Source of the DNA: Pohlia nutans
Taxonomy: Eukaryota; Streptophyta; Bryopsida; Bryales; Mniaceae
Direction of reading: 5' to 3'
Assembly (NCBI GenBank): GCA_022496805.1
Contig: CM040093.1
Span: 9,200,213 to 9,264,212, forward strand
Length of the DNA: 64,000 nt
Made by a program: the position numbers and the translations under genes. The notes under the pieces are model-generated. The model was not told where the DNA came from. It saw only the letters and a list, made by a program, of their open reading frames with translations, and made no database searches. Shown in pieces: positions 33,418 through 43,728 of this stretch. Numbering within the stretch: position 1 is the first letter of the stretch; each line of letters starts with the position of its first letter.

Positions 33418-36400
33418 TCAAGTACCAGAGCATAAGTACATCACACCTACGACCCTTTGGCAGCTACTTGCACTGTTGGCTAGAGCTTCTGGTGTTTTCT
33501 GCTTATAAGCAGGATAACAACTACAGATGACTACCCTAGTCCAGGTCAAGGTCCAGGTCTTGTAACTATTGTAGCCAGGTCTTGTAGTCAAGGTCCAGGT
33601 CCTATAACTGTTGTAGCCAGGTCCCTTTTGAAGTCCCCTTCTACAATAGAATACAAGGTGCATAACAAGGTGAATAAAAGGTGAGAAAACAATAAGAATG
33701 ATAATAAAGGGTAATTTAAAAATGATGATCCATTCTTTCAGCTTCTTCCACAAATCTATTATGAGATTGGTCCAACGAAGTTGGAAATACCCTAGAAAGG
33801 AGTAACAATAAAACCACCAAAATCTACCAAATTTCTTGATCATTTCAATAAAACTAAGTCGATAAATCCATTGTATGGTCGAATTTTCATAAAATACCAA
33901 TCTCAGTGTTCGTATGAAGAAACTCGCAACTCCAAAGAAACAGATAAACCAGCCTATAATTGACGGCCAAAACAGTAAATCACGTGTATGAAATGATTCT
34001 TCGTTCTGAATCACTACCAATGAAGCTGATGCAAATGAAATGATTATCATTCCAATTGCTACCAAGAGGAGACACAAAGATGCTGATACCATGCGTCGAG
34101 CTTGTTTAAGTTCGGACATCACTCCTTCACGAGGCATCGATAGAGAGGGCACGACCGCAAACATCACTGCTGTTATAGCAAGATAAAATGCTAGAGTATT
34201 GGTCACCATGAAGATCTTGACAAGATTCTCACTGATCTGAACATATCCTCCATCATAGTTCATTGGCGGTTGCAGTGGCCCAATATATGATGTAGCTGCA
34301 ACCAAAGTTCCAACTACAGAAAGAGCATTGCCTCCTTGATTGAAGCTATTTTTCTTGTCTGTAGTGTCTTTCACCACCATATCATACCACCAACTTTGAT
34401 AAGTATTATCATTAGTTGGTCCTATATTTGGAACTTTTCCATCATCATCTGTTGCAGATAAATCAACTCCCGCTTGTAACAACATTAATATACATGCTTT
34501 CCTTTCCTAATTCTCTTTCTTTTCCTGATTCTCTTTCTTTTTCGCATCATCACCACTCAAGTCTTCATTGTAAATATCCCTTGTCGATTCATCTTTAGCT
34601 TCGTAAGACTCTGCATCCTTTTGCTTCTCATTTTTCCACTTCTTTCTAACCCTGCACAAGTCTTCAACTGTAGAATAACAATCTCCATCAACATACTCGA
34701 GATTTAGCAAAGTTGCATCAGCTGCATGATGTAATGATGTCCTTCCATTTCTATCAACAACCATAGGGTCACGCTTTGCATCAAGGATTGATTGCAAAAG
34801 TGTTTGATTTGCAAATAATGCTACAATATGAAGAAGATCCACGGACTGCTTCTCTTCATTGAACCAAAAGTTATTTTCGGGACGCTGCATACAAAGACAC
34901 TTAATCAAATGACTTAATTTTAGTTATGATAAAAGAAATCAAGTAAACATAATTATCATGATTATACGAATAAACGTTATTTTATTAAAATTCAATATCT
35001 TTCATTAAGCATTTTCAAACATTTAAAATATGTTATTGCCCATAAATGTCATAAAATCACAAAGCAAAAGAAGTAATTGTTAATACCATAGTACTTGAGT
35101 GACTATAATACCAATATGTTCATATGGTTAAGTAAAAAAATTAACACAATATTATTCACTATAATTTGACTTATAAAAATATTATAAAAAGTATTCAAGA
35201 ACATTTACGTTTTTCTTTTAGGAAGTGGGTTACAAACCAAAATTAATTTTAACTTTAACCCTTTAGCGCACCGGTGTCCATATATTGGACGACGAACAGA
35301 TTAAAGTTGTCCAAATCTCATCCAAATTGAACACTTTTCATCTACAAAAATTACCTTTGGTTCTTGAGCAAGTTGACTATCCTTTGAACGGTTTGGATCT
35401 TCAAAATAGTTTACTATGATTTTTAGAAAAATAACACAATCAATTTATGTCAAGTTTCATTCTTAGTTCAAAAAGTGAGACCTCAAACATGATTTTCCAA
35501 AATAAGTACAATCAAATAATGGAAACCGTAACATTTTGTAGCGCATGTTATTCCAATTTCATTACAATTTTTTGAAATTTTTTTGTGTTAATTTGGGATT
35601 TTAAATTGAATTACAAGAGAAAACCTTCAAAAATTATAAATAAATAAAATATGATAAATCCAACCGTACAGCTGTGATCTTCGCATTGACATTTAGAACT
35701 TCACTTTGTACATCAACTCCATTTTTGGTTTTTATCAAACATTTAATAATGCTTCTTTGAAAACAATGTTGAATCGAGACGTTAAAGGGTTAATCGATTC
35801 ACATAGGAACATATCTTTTAGTTTTATATTGGAAAATGATGTATCATTGCAAATTTGAATGTCATAAATCTCACTTAGCCAATACCAAAATATAAATCTT
35901 AATAATTATTTCTAATAATTTAACATATATATCAATAAGAAATACTTACATTAATTTTTTAAATGGCAAGCCTCACTCCTTTACTACATTCATTTTTTAC
36001 AATTTCAGTTGATAAAACTTGAGTCAATAACAATTGCACACTTGGAGGTAGTCAAATTCATTAAAAAATTAAAAGTTCATATTAAATCCTATAATGATTA
36101 AAAATATTAGATACTTGAAAGGCAAATTCTAAGTGGAATATACAAATTAACTTGAAAATTGTAACTTTGATAAATTGCCAATGTAATCAAAACTGTATAA
36201 TTTAGACATCCTTTTGTCCTATGTATTAGTTTTGCATACCAAAAGTGACTGGAAAATTGTTTGCGCCATCTTCGGTGCTTTGAAATATAATGCGAATTGC
36301 AAAAAAGAAACGAAGCATGCTCTTGAAATGCTTGAATGGCCAGCCCCATATAAAGATTTAATCACAAACTCCCTTTTGTTAATTGGCCACGGATAGGGTT

Positions 36401-38206
36401 TATGTAAAATATATTCTTTTGTGAAGAATATGCCCAACACATCTCTTCCCCTTGCATCTCTTGGCAAGTCATCAATTGATGAAGTCTTGAAAATCTGCAA
36501 AGCATTTAATTTCAAATGTTCATATTCAACTAGTTGATATTATCATAAAAACGAAATGTCAATAACAAATTTTTATGTTAAAAATTTCATGAGGATTCAT
36601 TTTGATCATATATCTCAATTTTCAAACAGAGTGTAAATGAACTAAAAAAGAAAATCGAATATCAACGAAATGTTACAAGAAGTAAATTTGGAATAGCTCA
36701 AAACAATGTACCTCCATAAAATGATGTAAAGGATCCATTGTATCATCAGGATGGGAATGTGCCATCAATATATGATATGGGGTACGGCCTTGTCCATCAT
36801 GGAGATCCAAAATAGACCATCTTTTTCTTTTCACTTTTTGATAGAATTCTTTGAGAAAGTCACCAAATTTGAAAGGATCTTTGCAAGCATAGTGCACACG
36901 TAGCAAGGGCAATCGAGGTTCAGTCTCAAAATTAAAATCCATATCCCCGTCAAATCCACTTTTCCACGTTGGTTCACCTTCCCAAATTTCATCAATCCAA
37001 GAATTCATTCCTTGGTCGTCAGATAAATTATGCTCAGGTAATAACTTCATGTATTCGTCTGCACCTTGATAGTCCCGATAGCTCTCCAATTCAGTTACAA
37101 TGCGACTGAATCGCAACTTCTTTGCCAATCCCAATGCTGAACCACGATACGCCATGGCAGATTTAGAGTGAGAACGCCTGGTAGAGGCAGAACTTTTTTC
37201 CATCTCTTCCCATTTAGAGGCAGATATTTTTTCCATCTCTTCCCATGGAAGGTCACTTGGATAATATGACTCTCCCCAAGAAACCTTCTTCTGATTTCCA
37301 AACAGCTTTACCACCATCTGCACCAATTTTAAATCATCTCTCTATGGCACGATGCAAAACCGTCGCACCATGGTAAGTTTCAAGCAACAAACGTGAATTC
37401 CATTTGAGCAACTTCTGCAATTCAGCCGTGTCGTACTCCCGTAAAGCCTTATACCAAGCACTGAAAGGATATGTCTCGACAAAATATTGACGCTCATTTG
37501 ATTTGCACATTTTGATGTATTCACTGATAGATCTATTCCCAGTGATGTAGTACGCCATCTCAAAGGCCGTCATACCAGATTGTTTGTCGATAGCTGCAAT
37601 ATATTTGTGCTTCATTGGTAATTGTGCATCAAGGAGTTGTTTGGCGAGAGGGAAGCACCCTTGCATCGCAGCAACGTGCAACTCCGTCCGCCCGTCACTA
37701 TATTCGAGTTGCCTTTCATTAAAGAATACAAAGTACAGGACTTCCTGAGCACGCAGGATGTCACCGTTGATGGAATCCATTTTCAGAAGTTCTTTTAGTT
37801 CAGAACAATCCATCTTATGTATAGCGCTCTGCCACAATGATATTTCGACATCCAAATCACCATATCGATTAGCTGGGAAGTTGGCAGCTTCCTCCACAAT
37901 CTCTAAGGCAGAAGCTTGTTGAGATGGGGCATGATCGATATCAGAACCGGTGGTGACGTTTGTCGTTCCAACAGCTGGCACCTCCAGCTCCCCTCTAGGA
38001 GGGAGTGGATTAACTTCTACATCCAATTCATCATTCTTAGCATGGGGCAGCTTACCCTCCGATGTAGCAACCTCCTTTCCTTGAGCAAGCTCTCTGCTCG
38101 ATGCTCCATCACAATCCTCCTGCTCCGCTGGTTCACGTGAACTCCCGTTGTCGTGAACTGTGAATGATGATATGGAATTCCCTCCATTGTAGCCAACATC
38201 GTTCAT
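33418..38206 (-). pseudogene. Ankyrin-repeat membrane protein with PGG domain, disrupted
   Basis: Three exons: 38206-36712, 36494-36240 and 34884-33418, with phase-0 junctions (ATGGAG|GTACAT to TTTGCAG|ATT; CTTTTG|GTATGC to TATGCAG|CGT). The N-terminus is acidic; ankyrin-type helices follow (GRTELHVAAMQG, GATVLHRAIER, GRTPYHIL, GRTSLHHAAD, LLQAGVDLSATDDDG). The last exon has a PGG-type domain (NALSVVGTLVAATSY..LQPP, then TNTLAF and several membrane helices) and a duplicated GYNSYRTWTLT tail. Plant ANK-PGG proteins sit in membranes and several act in defence or stress signalling. Two lesions are visible: after AIER near 37335 the frame shifts by one before LVQMVVK, and an in-frame TAG at 34509-34507 lies where a repeated unit has CAG. 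Without them it would be about 1070 residues. Sequencing error cannot be excluded. Confidence 0.8.
35255..35793 (+). mobile_element. TTAA-flanked MITE, piggyBac-like, in ankyrin-gene intron
   Basis: TTAA (35255-35258) then CCCTTTAGCGC; the right end GACGTTAAAGGG then TTAA (35790-35793). 539 bp. The left subterminal text (GGACGACGAACAGATT) matches type A at 10211 (GGACGACTAACAGATT). It lies wholly within the second intron (34885-36239). Confidence 0.75.
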
Positions 38207-38287
38207 TCCCTGAAGTCCACAATCAGCACGTTTTGAAGGTTGAGGATCTCTGCATCACAAGAATAATACTTGTCAATGCAATGCATT

Positions 38288-38545
38288 TATTGAGGTAATT
38301 GATGCAACGTAGTATTGCTAGAAGCCAAAGACGTACGGGTGCTAAATAATGGTGTGTGGGAGGAGGAGTTAGGCATGGGCTGATCTCTAGAGTGTCCTTG
38401 TGATGAGTTATCCCATATGGTTTGTCCATGGTGACCTCCTAGTGTACACTACTTAAGGTGGAAGGCCTTTGAGTAAAGATCATCTCTTTCTACGCATTCC
38501 TTGTGTTTGTGTGTGTGCCTTGTGCAATCTTCTCTACCTTCAATA
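38288..38545 (+). repeat. 5' LTR of copia element 1
   Basis: Begins TATTGAGGTAATTGATGCAA and ends CTCTACCTTCAATA, with short inverted ends TATTGARG / CTTCAATA. The first base pair is TA rather than the usual TG. A TACTTAAGG stretch about 95 bp from the end may serve as the core promoter. Confidence 0.95.
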
Positions 38546-38559
38546 GGTTATGGGCCCAC
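38546..38559 (+). promoter_or_regulatory. Primer-binding site, internal initiator tRNA-Met
   Basis: GGTTATGGGCCCAC follows the LTR with no gap. It is the reverse complement of the anticodon stem-loop of plant initiator tRNA-Met (GTGGGCCCATAACC), not of its 3' end. Half-tRNA priming is known for Drosophila copia and yeast Ty5. Confidence 0.85.
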
Positions 38560-39374
38560 TCATGTGTGTTTCATGAGTATTAGATTGCATTTGTGCAAGT
38601 ATTTTGAGGTCGGTGCGCAACGGGCGGTTTTGGAGCATTGTTGGAGGTTTTGGAGCTTGTTGAAGCGTTGGTGTTTCTTGGAGGTGTGCATGGGCTGAAG
38701 TTACATGTTGGAGCACTCTCTTTGGTCAATTTCTTCCCTTGATCTCCTTCTTTTCTTTCTTCTATCTCTTCGTTGCGAGTGGAACTTCGTTTGGTTCAAT
38801 TGTGAGCATTTGAGTAAATGCAAGTGATTTGTGAGGTGTGAAGGCTCTCGTGGAGGGTCTACCATCTGATCCTAGTGATTAGGCACTTGCTTTGAGGTGT
38901 TGCATGTGTTTCATGCTCTTGGGGTGCTCAAATTTTCATTTGGAGCTAGTTTGTGCACAAAGGTGCGGTTTTGAGCAATTTCAATGCGATTGGGGTTTTG
39001 AGGGACTTGTGTGAGTTCATGTGCATTGAGTGAGTGCTCTTGAAGGACACAAAGGTGTCATTGACGTGCATTGAGTGTTTGGGGACACTAAGGCGTCGTA
39101 TTGAAGCATTTGGAGTTGTTTTGAGCTCCATTGAGTGATTTGAGGGGTTTTGGTGAGCCTCTTTGCATTTTTGGGTGAGGGTTCTCACATTTGAGTGTTG
39201 GGAGGCGTGTGTGGAGCACAAAAGTGCTGATCTAGTGTTTGGGGTTGTTTTAAACCCATTGGGTGCACAAAGGTGCAATATCAAAGCAAAAAAAAAAAAA
39301 AAATCACAAAAACAAAGTTGTGTGTTTGAGTTTGAGGTTTCATTTGTGTGGGGAGGCATACGTAAGTGAGGATC

Positions 39375-42300
39375 ATGGCATCTTTTGAGGGTGAGGGTCC
39401 CAAGGTCGTGGACAAGTTCGATGGGGTGAATTTCCACTTGTGGAAGTTCAAAATGGAGATGGTGATGGCCGAGAAGGAGTTGTGGGAGATTGTCGAGGGT
39501 AGTGAGGAACCTCCTTTCTCTTCTACGGATCCTAGGATCATGCAAGCGTACACGAGGAGGGAGAAGAAGGCATTTGCCATTTTGGCACTCAACCTCGCGG
39601 ATTCGCAACTTGCGCACATTCGTTCGTGCAAGACACCCGCGGAAGCATGGTCCAAGCTTTGCAACATTCACGAAGCGAAAACATTGGCCAACATTTTGTT
39701 TTTGAGGCGCAAGTTCTTCACCATCAAGATGGGCGAAGAAGATGACATGTTGGCGCACATCAACAAGGTCAAAGCTCTCGCGGATCAACTCAACGGTTGC
39801 GACGTGTCGGTTACGGATGGTGACATCGTGATGACACTTTTGGAGAGCCTTCCATCATCATACGAGTACCTCATCGTGGCGATGGAGTCAAGACCCATTA
39901 CGGAGCTCACATTGGACTATGTGACCTCACGGTTGTTGCACGAGCTTTCGCGGCGAAAGGAGAACGAGTCTCGAGAAGATGGAGCGGCACTCGTGGCGAA
40001 GCAATCCAAGAATGGAGGCGGTGGGAGCTCAAGCGACAAGGTGTGCTTCTATTGTGGTAAGAAGGGCCACATTGCCAAATTTTGCTTCAAACGCAAGAGG
40101 GATGAGAAAGGGGAGAGTGCAAACAACACTAAAACTCGTGACGATGATGAGTACGCATTTACGGCTAGATATGATGCAAGCATGAGTGATGGTATCGAGG
40201 GTGATGCAAGCATGAGTGATTGGATTGAGGTTGGTGATGAGTATGCAAACATGGCAAGCAATGTATTGTGCAATGGTAGTACGAGTGATTGGATTGTTGA
40301 TTCGGGGGCTACAAGCCACATGTCACCACATAAAACTTGTTTTCATTCGTATGCTCTCATTAATCCAAGGAGAGTGATTTTGGGAGATGATACGGTGCTT
40401 GAGGCCGTTGGCAAGGGCCAAATTGTTGTAGACACCGAGGTGAGGGGTCGTGTGAAGACAATCACTATCAAAGATATCCTCCACGTTCCCAAACTAACGG
40501 CAAATTTACTATCGGTGAGGCAACTAGTGGCAAAGCACTTGAGAGTAGAGTTTAGTGATAAGGGGTGTTATGTGTTGTCACCGAGTCGAGATGAGGTGGC
40601 CATCATTGAAGAACACGAGGGCTTGTACCACATCAAGTTCTCCAAGGTGCATTCGAAGGAATCGGCGGCGTTGGCGCATTCAAACTTGAAGGACGACAAG
40701 TTGGCGTTGTGGCATCGTCGACTTGGCCATTTGAACATCAAGAGTGTGAAGACACTACGCGGCATGGTAAGCGGTATGGATCTTCATCAATTGAAAGTGG
40801 ATGCTTCTACATTCACGTGTGAAGGTTGCATTGAAGGCAAGCAACAATGGTTGCCATTTGCGGGTGAAGGGGCGACACGGGCCACAAAAGTTTTGGAGAT
40901 CGTGCATTCGGATGTGTGTGGCCCCATGAAGACCACATCGATGGGAGGTTGCAAGTACTTTGTGACCTTCATCGATGATTTTTCAAGGAAGATATGGCTC
41001 TACCCTATCAAAGCCAAGAGTGAGTGCTTTGAGAAGTTCAAGGAGTTCAAGACATTGGTGGAGAACCAATCCGAGTTGAAGATCAAGGTGTTTCGGTCGG
41101 ACAATGGCGGCGAGTACATGTCCAAGAAATTTGACGAGCTTTTGAAGAATGAAGGCATCGCACGCCAAACTTCGGCCCCGTACACGCCTCAACAAAATGG
41201 AGTTGCGGAGCGCGCAAATCGCACCATTGTAGAGATGGCGAGGAGCATGTTGCACGCTCAAAACTTGAAGTTGGACCTTTGGGCGGAAGCGGTGGTGAAT
41301 GCGGTATACACACGCAATCGGTGTCCAACAAGCGCGGTTGAAGGCATGACGCCGGAGCAAGCGTGGAGTGGGAGGCAACCATGTGTTGCACACATGCGCA
41401 TCTTTGGATGCATTGCATATGCGAAGGTTCCCGACGAACGGAGGACGAAACTCGAGGCTAAGGCCTTGAAATGTGTGTTTCTTGGGTATTGTGAAGGTAC
41501 CAAGGCGTATAGACTCATGTCGGTGGACACGAGGAAGATCATTCGGTCACGTGATGTGACATTTTGTGAGGAGTCTACGATGGAGGCTCCTTTGGAGGTT
41601 GGTCCAAGTGGGAGTAGTGGAGACGTTTTGGTGGACACACCCTCCAAGTCTCCTAGTGTTGTTGATGTAGGTGATGATGACGGTGATGACGAAGCTGGCG
41701 ACACGGAGGTTGTTGAAGCGCCATCGAGCTCAAAGGCCAAGAATGGCGCAAAGGGCACGCAAGAGGAGCAAGTTTCTTCAAGCGAGCGGCGGTACCCCGA
41801 GAGATCGCGCAAGCCACCTGGAGAATGGTGGAAGAACCACATCTTCCCTCAAGTGGAGGACGAGCATGCGAATGTGGCATTATCGGATGGTCCATTGACC
41901 ATTCGAGAAGCCATGCAAGGTGAGGATGCGGTCAAGTGGGAGCGCGCCATGCAAGAGGAGTACGACTCTCTAATTGCTAACGGTACGTGGCAATTAACTC
42001 CCATTCCAAAGGATCGCAACCCCATTGGTTGCAAATGGGTGTTTCGGACAAAGAGGGATGTTTCGGGTATTGTTGTGCGTCACAAGGCAAGATTAGTAGC
42101 CAAGGGGTTCGCGCAAGTGCATGGCGTGGACTTTCACGAGACATTTGCTCCCGTGGCCAAGTTCACCACCATTCGATGCATTCTTGCCATTGGAGCGGCC
42201 TTGGACTTGGAGATGCATCAAATGGATGTGAAGACCGCATTTTTGAATGGCGATTTGGAGGAGGACATCTACATGGTGCAACCTGAGGGGTTTGTGCAAC

Positions 42301-43490
42301 AAGGTAAAGAGCACCTTGTTTGTAAGTTGCAAAAATCATTGTATGGGTTGAAACAATCTCCAAGAGCGTGGTACCAAAAGATTGACACGTTCTTGCTTGC
42401 ACACGGGTTTACTAGGAGCATTGCGGATCATAGTCTCTACTTCATGCAAGAGGGGCAAAATGTGGTGATTGTGATCATATATGTTGATGATTTGATCATT
42501 CTTGCAAGCCTCATGAGTTTAATGAATGCATTAAAAGGCATGCTTGAGAGAGAGTACGAGATGAGTGATCTTGGAGAATTGCACTTTTGTCTTGGTGTTG
42601 AGTTTGTGCGTGATAGGGCTACACGCACTATCACCATGAGTCAAGGCAAGTATGTGATGGACGTGCTCAAGAGATTCGGGATGGAGGATTGTAAGCCCGT
42701 GGCAACACCATTGGATGCAAACTCCAAGCTCGTCAAGCTTTCGGAGGAGGAGTATGCGATGGAGGCTAAATCGATGGCGGAGGTGCCATACACGCAAGCG
42801 GTGGGGTCGTTGATGTATGCGATGATTGCGACACGGCCCGACCTTGCGTATCCAATTAGCGTGGTGAGTCAACACATGGCGAGACCGGGCTCGATGCATT
42901 GGATGACGGTCAAGAGGATCATGCGTTATTTGAGGGGCACAAGCGATGTGAAGTTGTGTCTTGGAGGCAAAGACATTGTGTTGAGCGGCTATTGTGACGC
43001 GGACTACGCGGGAGACACGAGCGATCGAAGATCGACAACGGGCTACATGTTCAAGGTCGGATCGGGAGCGGTGTCGTGGAATAGCAAGCGGCAACAAACG
43101 ACGGCGACATCAACGGTGGAGGCCGAGTACATGGCTACGAGCCATGCCACGAAGGAGGCCATTTGGTTGAGGCAACTAATGGTGGATGTGGGTTGCACAC
43201 AAGGTGAGGCTACAACGATTATGTGTGACAACCAAGGGTGCATTTCACTTGCAAAGAACCCTACACATCATTCACGCACGAAGCACATTGATGTGCAATA
43301 CCACTTCATTCGGGAGAAGTTGGAATTGGGAGTTATACATTTGGAGTATTGCCCAACGGAGCACATGGTGGCGGATGTGCTCACAAAGGGTCTTTGTAGA
43401 GACCGACACCAACGATTAGTAATAGCATTTGGACTTAGAGGCTTTGGCTCTACGCAAAGTGGGAGTATTGAGGTAATTGATGCAACGTAG
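39375..43490 (+). CDS. Ty1-copia gag-pol polyprotein, intact (element 1)
   Basis: 1371 residues from the first ATG (MASFEGEGPKVV); an upstream in-frame GTG is discounted. Order: UBN2-type gag (WKFKMEMVMAEKELW, about 20-200); zinc knuckle CFYCGKKGHIAKFC at 224-237; protease active site DSGATSH at D309; integrase with HSDVCGP D513, SDNGGEY D576 and AERANRT E612, a D-D35-E spacing; reverse transcriptase with YVDDLI at 1036-1041; RNase H with YCDADYAGD at D1208 and further acidic residues downstream. No stops or frameshifts. The order protease-integrase-RT-RNase H defines Ty1-copia. The frame runs 25 bp into the 3' LTR. It probably makes all replication proteins in one polyprotein cut by its own protease. 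Confidence 0.97.
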   Translation: MASFEGEGPKVVDKFDGVNFHLWKFKMEMVMAEKELWEIVEGSEEPPFSSTDPRIMQAYTRREKKAFAILALNLADSQLAHIRSCKTPAEAWSKLCNIHEAKTLANILFLRRKFFTIKMGEEDDMLAHINKVKALADQLNGCDVSVTDGDIVMTLLESLPSSYEYLIVAMESRPITELTLDYVTSRLLHELSRRKENESREDGAALVAKQSKNGGGGSSSDKVCFYCGKKGHIAKFCFKRKRDEKGESANNTKTRDDDEYAFTARYDASMSDGIEGDASMSDWIEVGDEYANMASNVLCNGSTSDWIVDSGATSHMSPHKTCFHSYALINPRRVILGDDTVLEAVGKGQIVVDTEVRGRVKTITIKDILHVPKLTANLLSVRQLVAKHLRVEFSDKGCYVLSPSRDEVAIIEEHEGLYHIKFSKVHSKESAALAHSNLKDDKLALWHRRLGHLNIKSVKTLRGMVSGMDLHQLKVDASTFTCEGCIEGKQQWLPFAGEGATRATKVLEIVHSDVCGPMKTTSMGGCKYFVTFIDDFSRKIWLYPIKAKSECFEKFKEFKTLVENQSELKIKVFRSDNGGEYMSKKFDELLKNEGIARQTSAPYTPQQNGVAERANRTIVEMARSMLHAQNLKLDLWAEAVVNAVYTRNRCPTSAVEGMTPEQAWSGRQPCVAHMRIFGCIAYAKVPDERRTKLEAKALKCVFLGYCEGTKAYRLMSVDTRKIIRSRDVTFCEESTMEAPLEVGPSGSSGDVLVDTPSKSPSVVDVGDDDGDDEAGDTEVVEAPSSSKAKNGAKGTQEEQVSSSERRYPERSRKPPGEWWKNHIFPQVEDEHANVALSDGPLTIREAMQGEDAVKWERAMQEEYDSLIANGTWQLTPIPKDRNPIGCKWVFRTKRDVSGIVVRHKARLVAKGFAQVHGVDFHETFAPVAKFTTIRCILAIGAALDLEMHQMDVKTAFLNGDLEEDIYMVQPEGFVQQGKEHLVCKLQKSLYGLKQSPRAWYQKIDTFLLAHGFTRSIADHSLYFMQEGQNVVIVIIYVDDLIILASLMSLMNALKGMLEREYEMSDLGELHFCLGVEFVRDRATRTITMSQGKYVMDVLKRFGMEDCKPVATPLDANSKLVKLSEEEYAMEAKSMAEVPYTQAVGSLMYAMIATRPDLAYPISVVSQHMARPGSMHWMTVKRIMRYLRGTSDVKLCLGGKDIVLSGYCDADYAGDTSDRRSTTGYMFKVGSGAVSWNSKRQQTTATSTVEAEYMATSHATKEAIWLRQLMVDVGCTQGEATTIMCDNQGCISLAKNPTHHSRTKHIDVQYHFIREKLELGVIHLEYCPTEHMVADVLTKGLCRDRHQRLVIAFGLRGFGSTQSGSIEVIDAT
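43456..43465 (+). promoter_or_regulatory. Polypurine tract, copia element 1
   Basis: AAAGTGGGAG directly precedes the 3' LTR. The same ten bases precede the 3' LTR of element 2 at 56292. It overlaps the end of the gag-pol frame. Confidence 0.85.
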
Positions 43491-43723
43491 TATTGCTAGA
43501 AGCCAAAGACGTACGGGTGCTAAATAATGGTGTGTGGGAGGAGGAGTTAGGCATGGGCTGATCTCTAGAGTGTCCTTGTGATGAGTTATCCCATATGGTT
43601 TGTCCATGGTGACCTCCTAGTGTACACTACTTAAGGTGGAAGGCCTTTGAGTAAAGATCATCTCTTTCTACGCATTCCTTGTGTTTGTGTGTGTGCCTTG
43701 TGCAATCTTCTCTACCTTCAATA
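43466..43723 (+). repeat. 3' LTR of copia element 1
   Basis: 258 bp; no difference from the 5' LTR was found on reading them side by side. Followed by the GCATT target duplication. Confidence 0.95.
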
Positions 43724-43728
43724 GCATT

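Larger units (their letters stand above)
38288..43723 (+). mobile_element. Complete Ty1-copia LTR retrotransposon, element 1
   Basis: 5436 bp bounded by GCATT duplications (38283-38287, 43724-43728). LTRs of 258 bp show no difference by eye, so insertion is recent. The order is LTR, primer-binding site, 829-bp leader, one gag-pol frame, polypurine tract, LTR. It lies 82 bp upstream of the ankyrin gene's annotated start and in the opposite orientation to that gene. It shares family features with element 2 (same primer site, same polyprotein layout), but the LTRs are clearly different. Confidence 0.97.

Noticed and set aside
38946..39788. 280-codon minus-strand frame overlapping the copia leader and gag
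   Set aside because: Antisense to gag; composition follows the gag codons and no family features appear.
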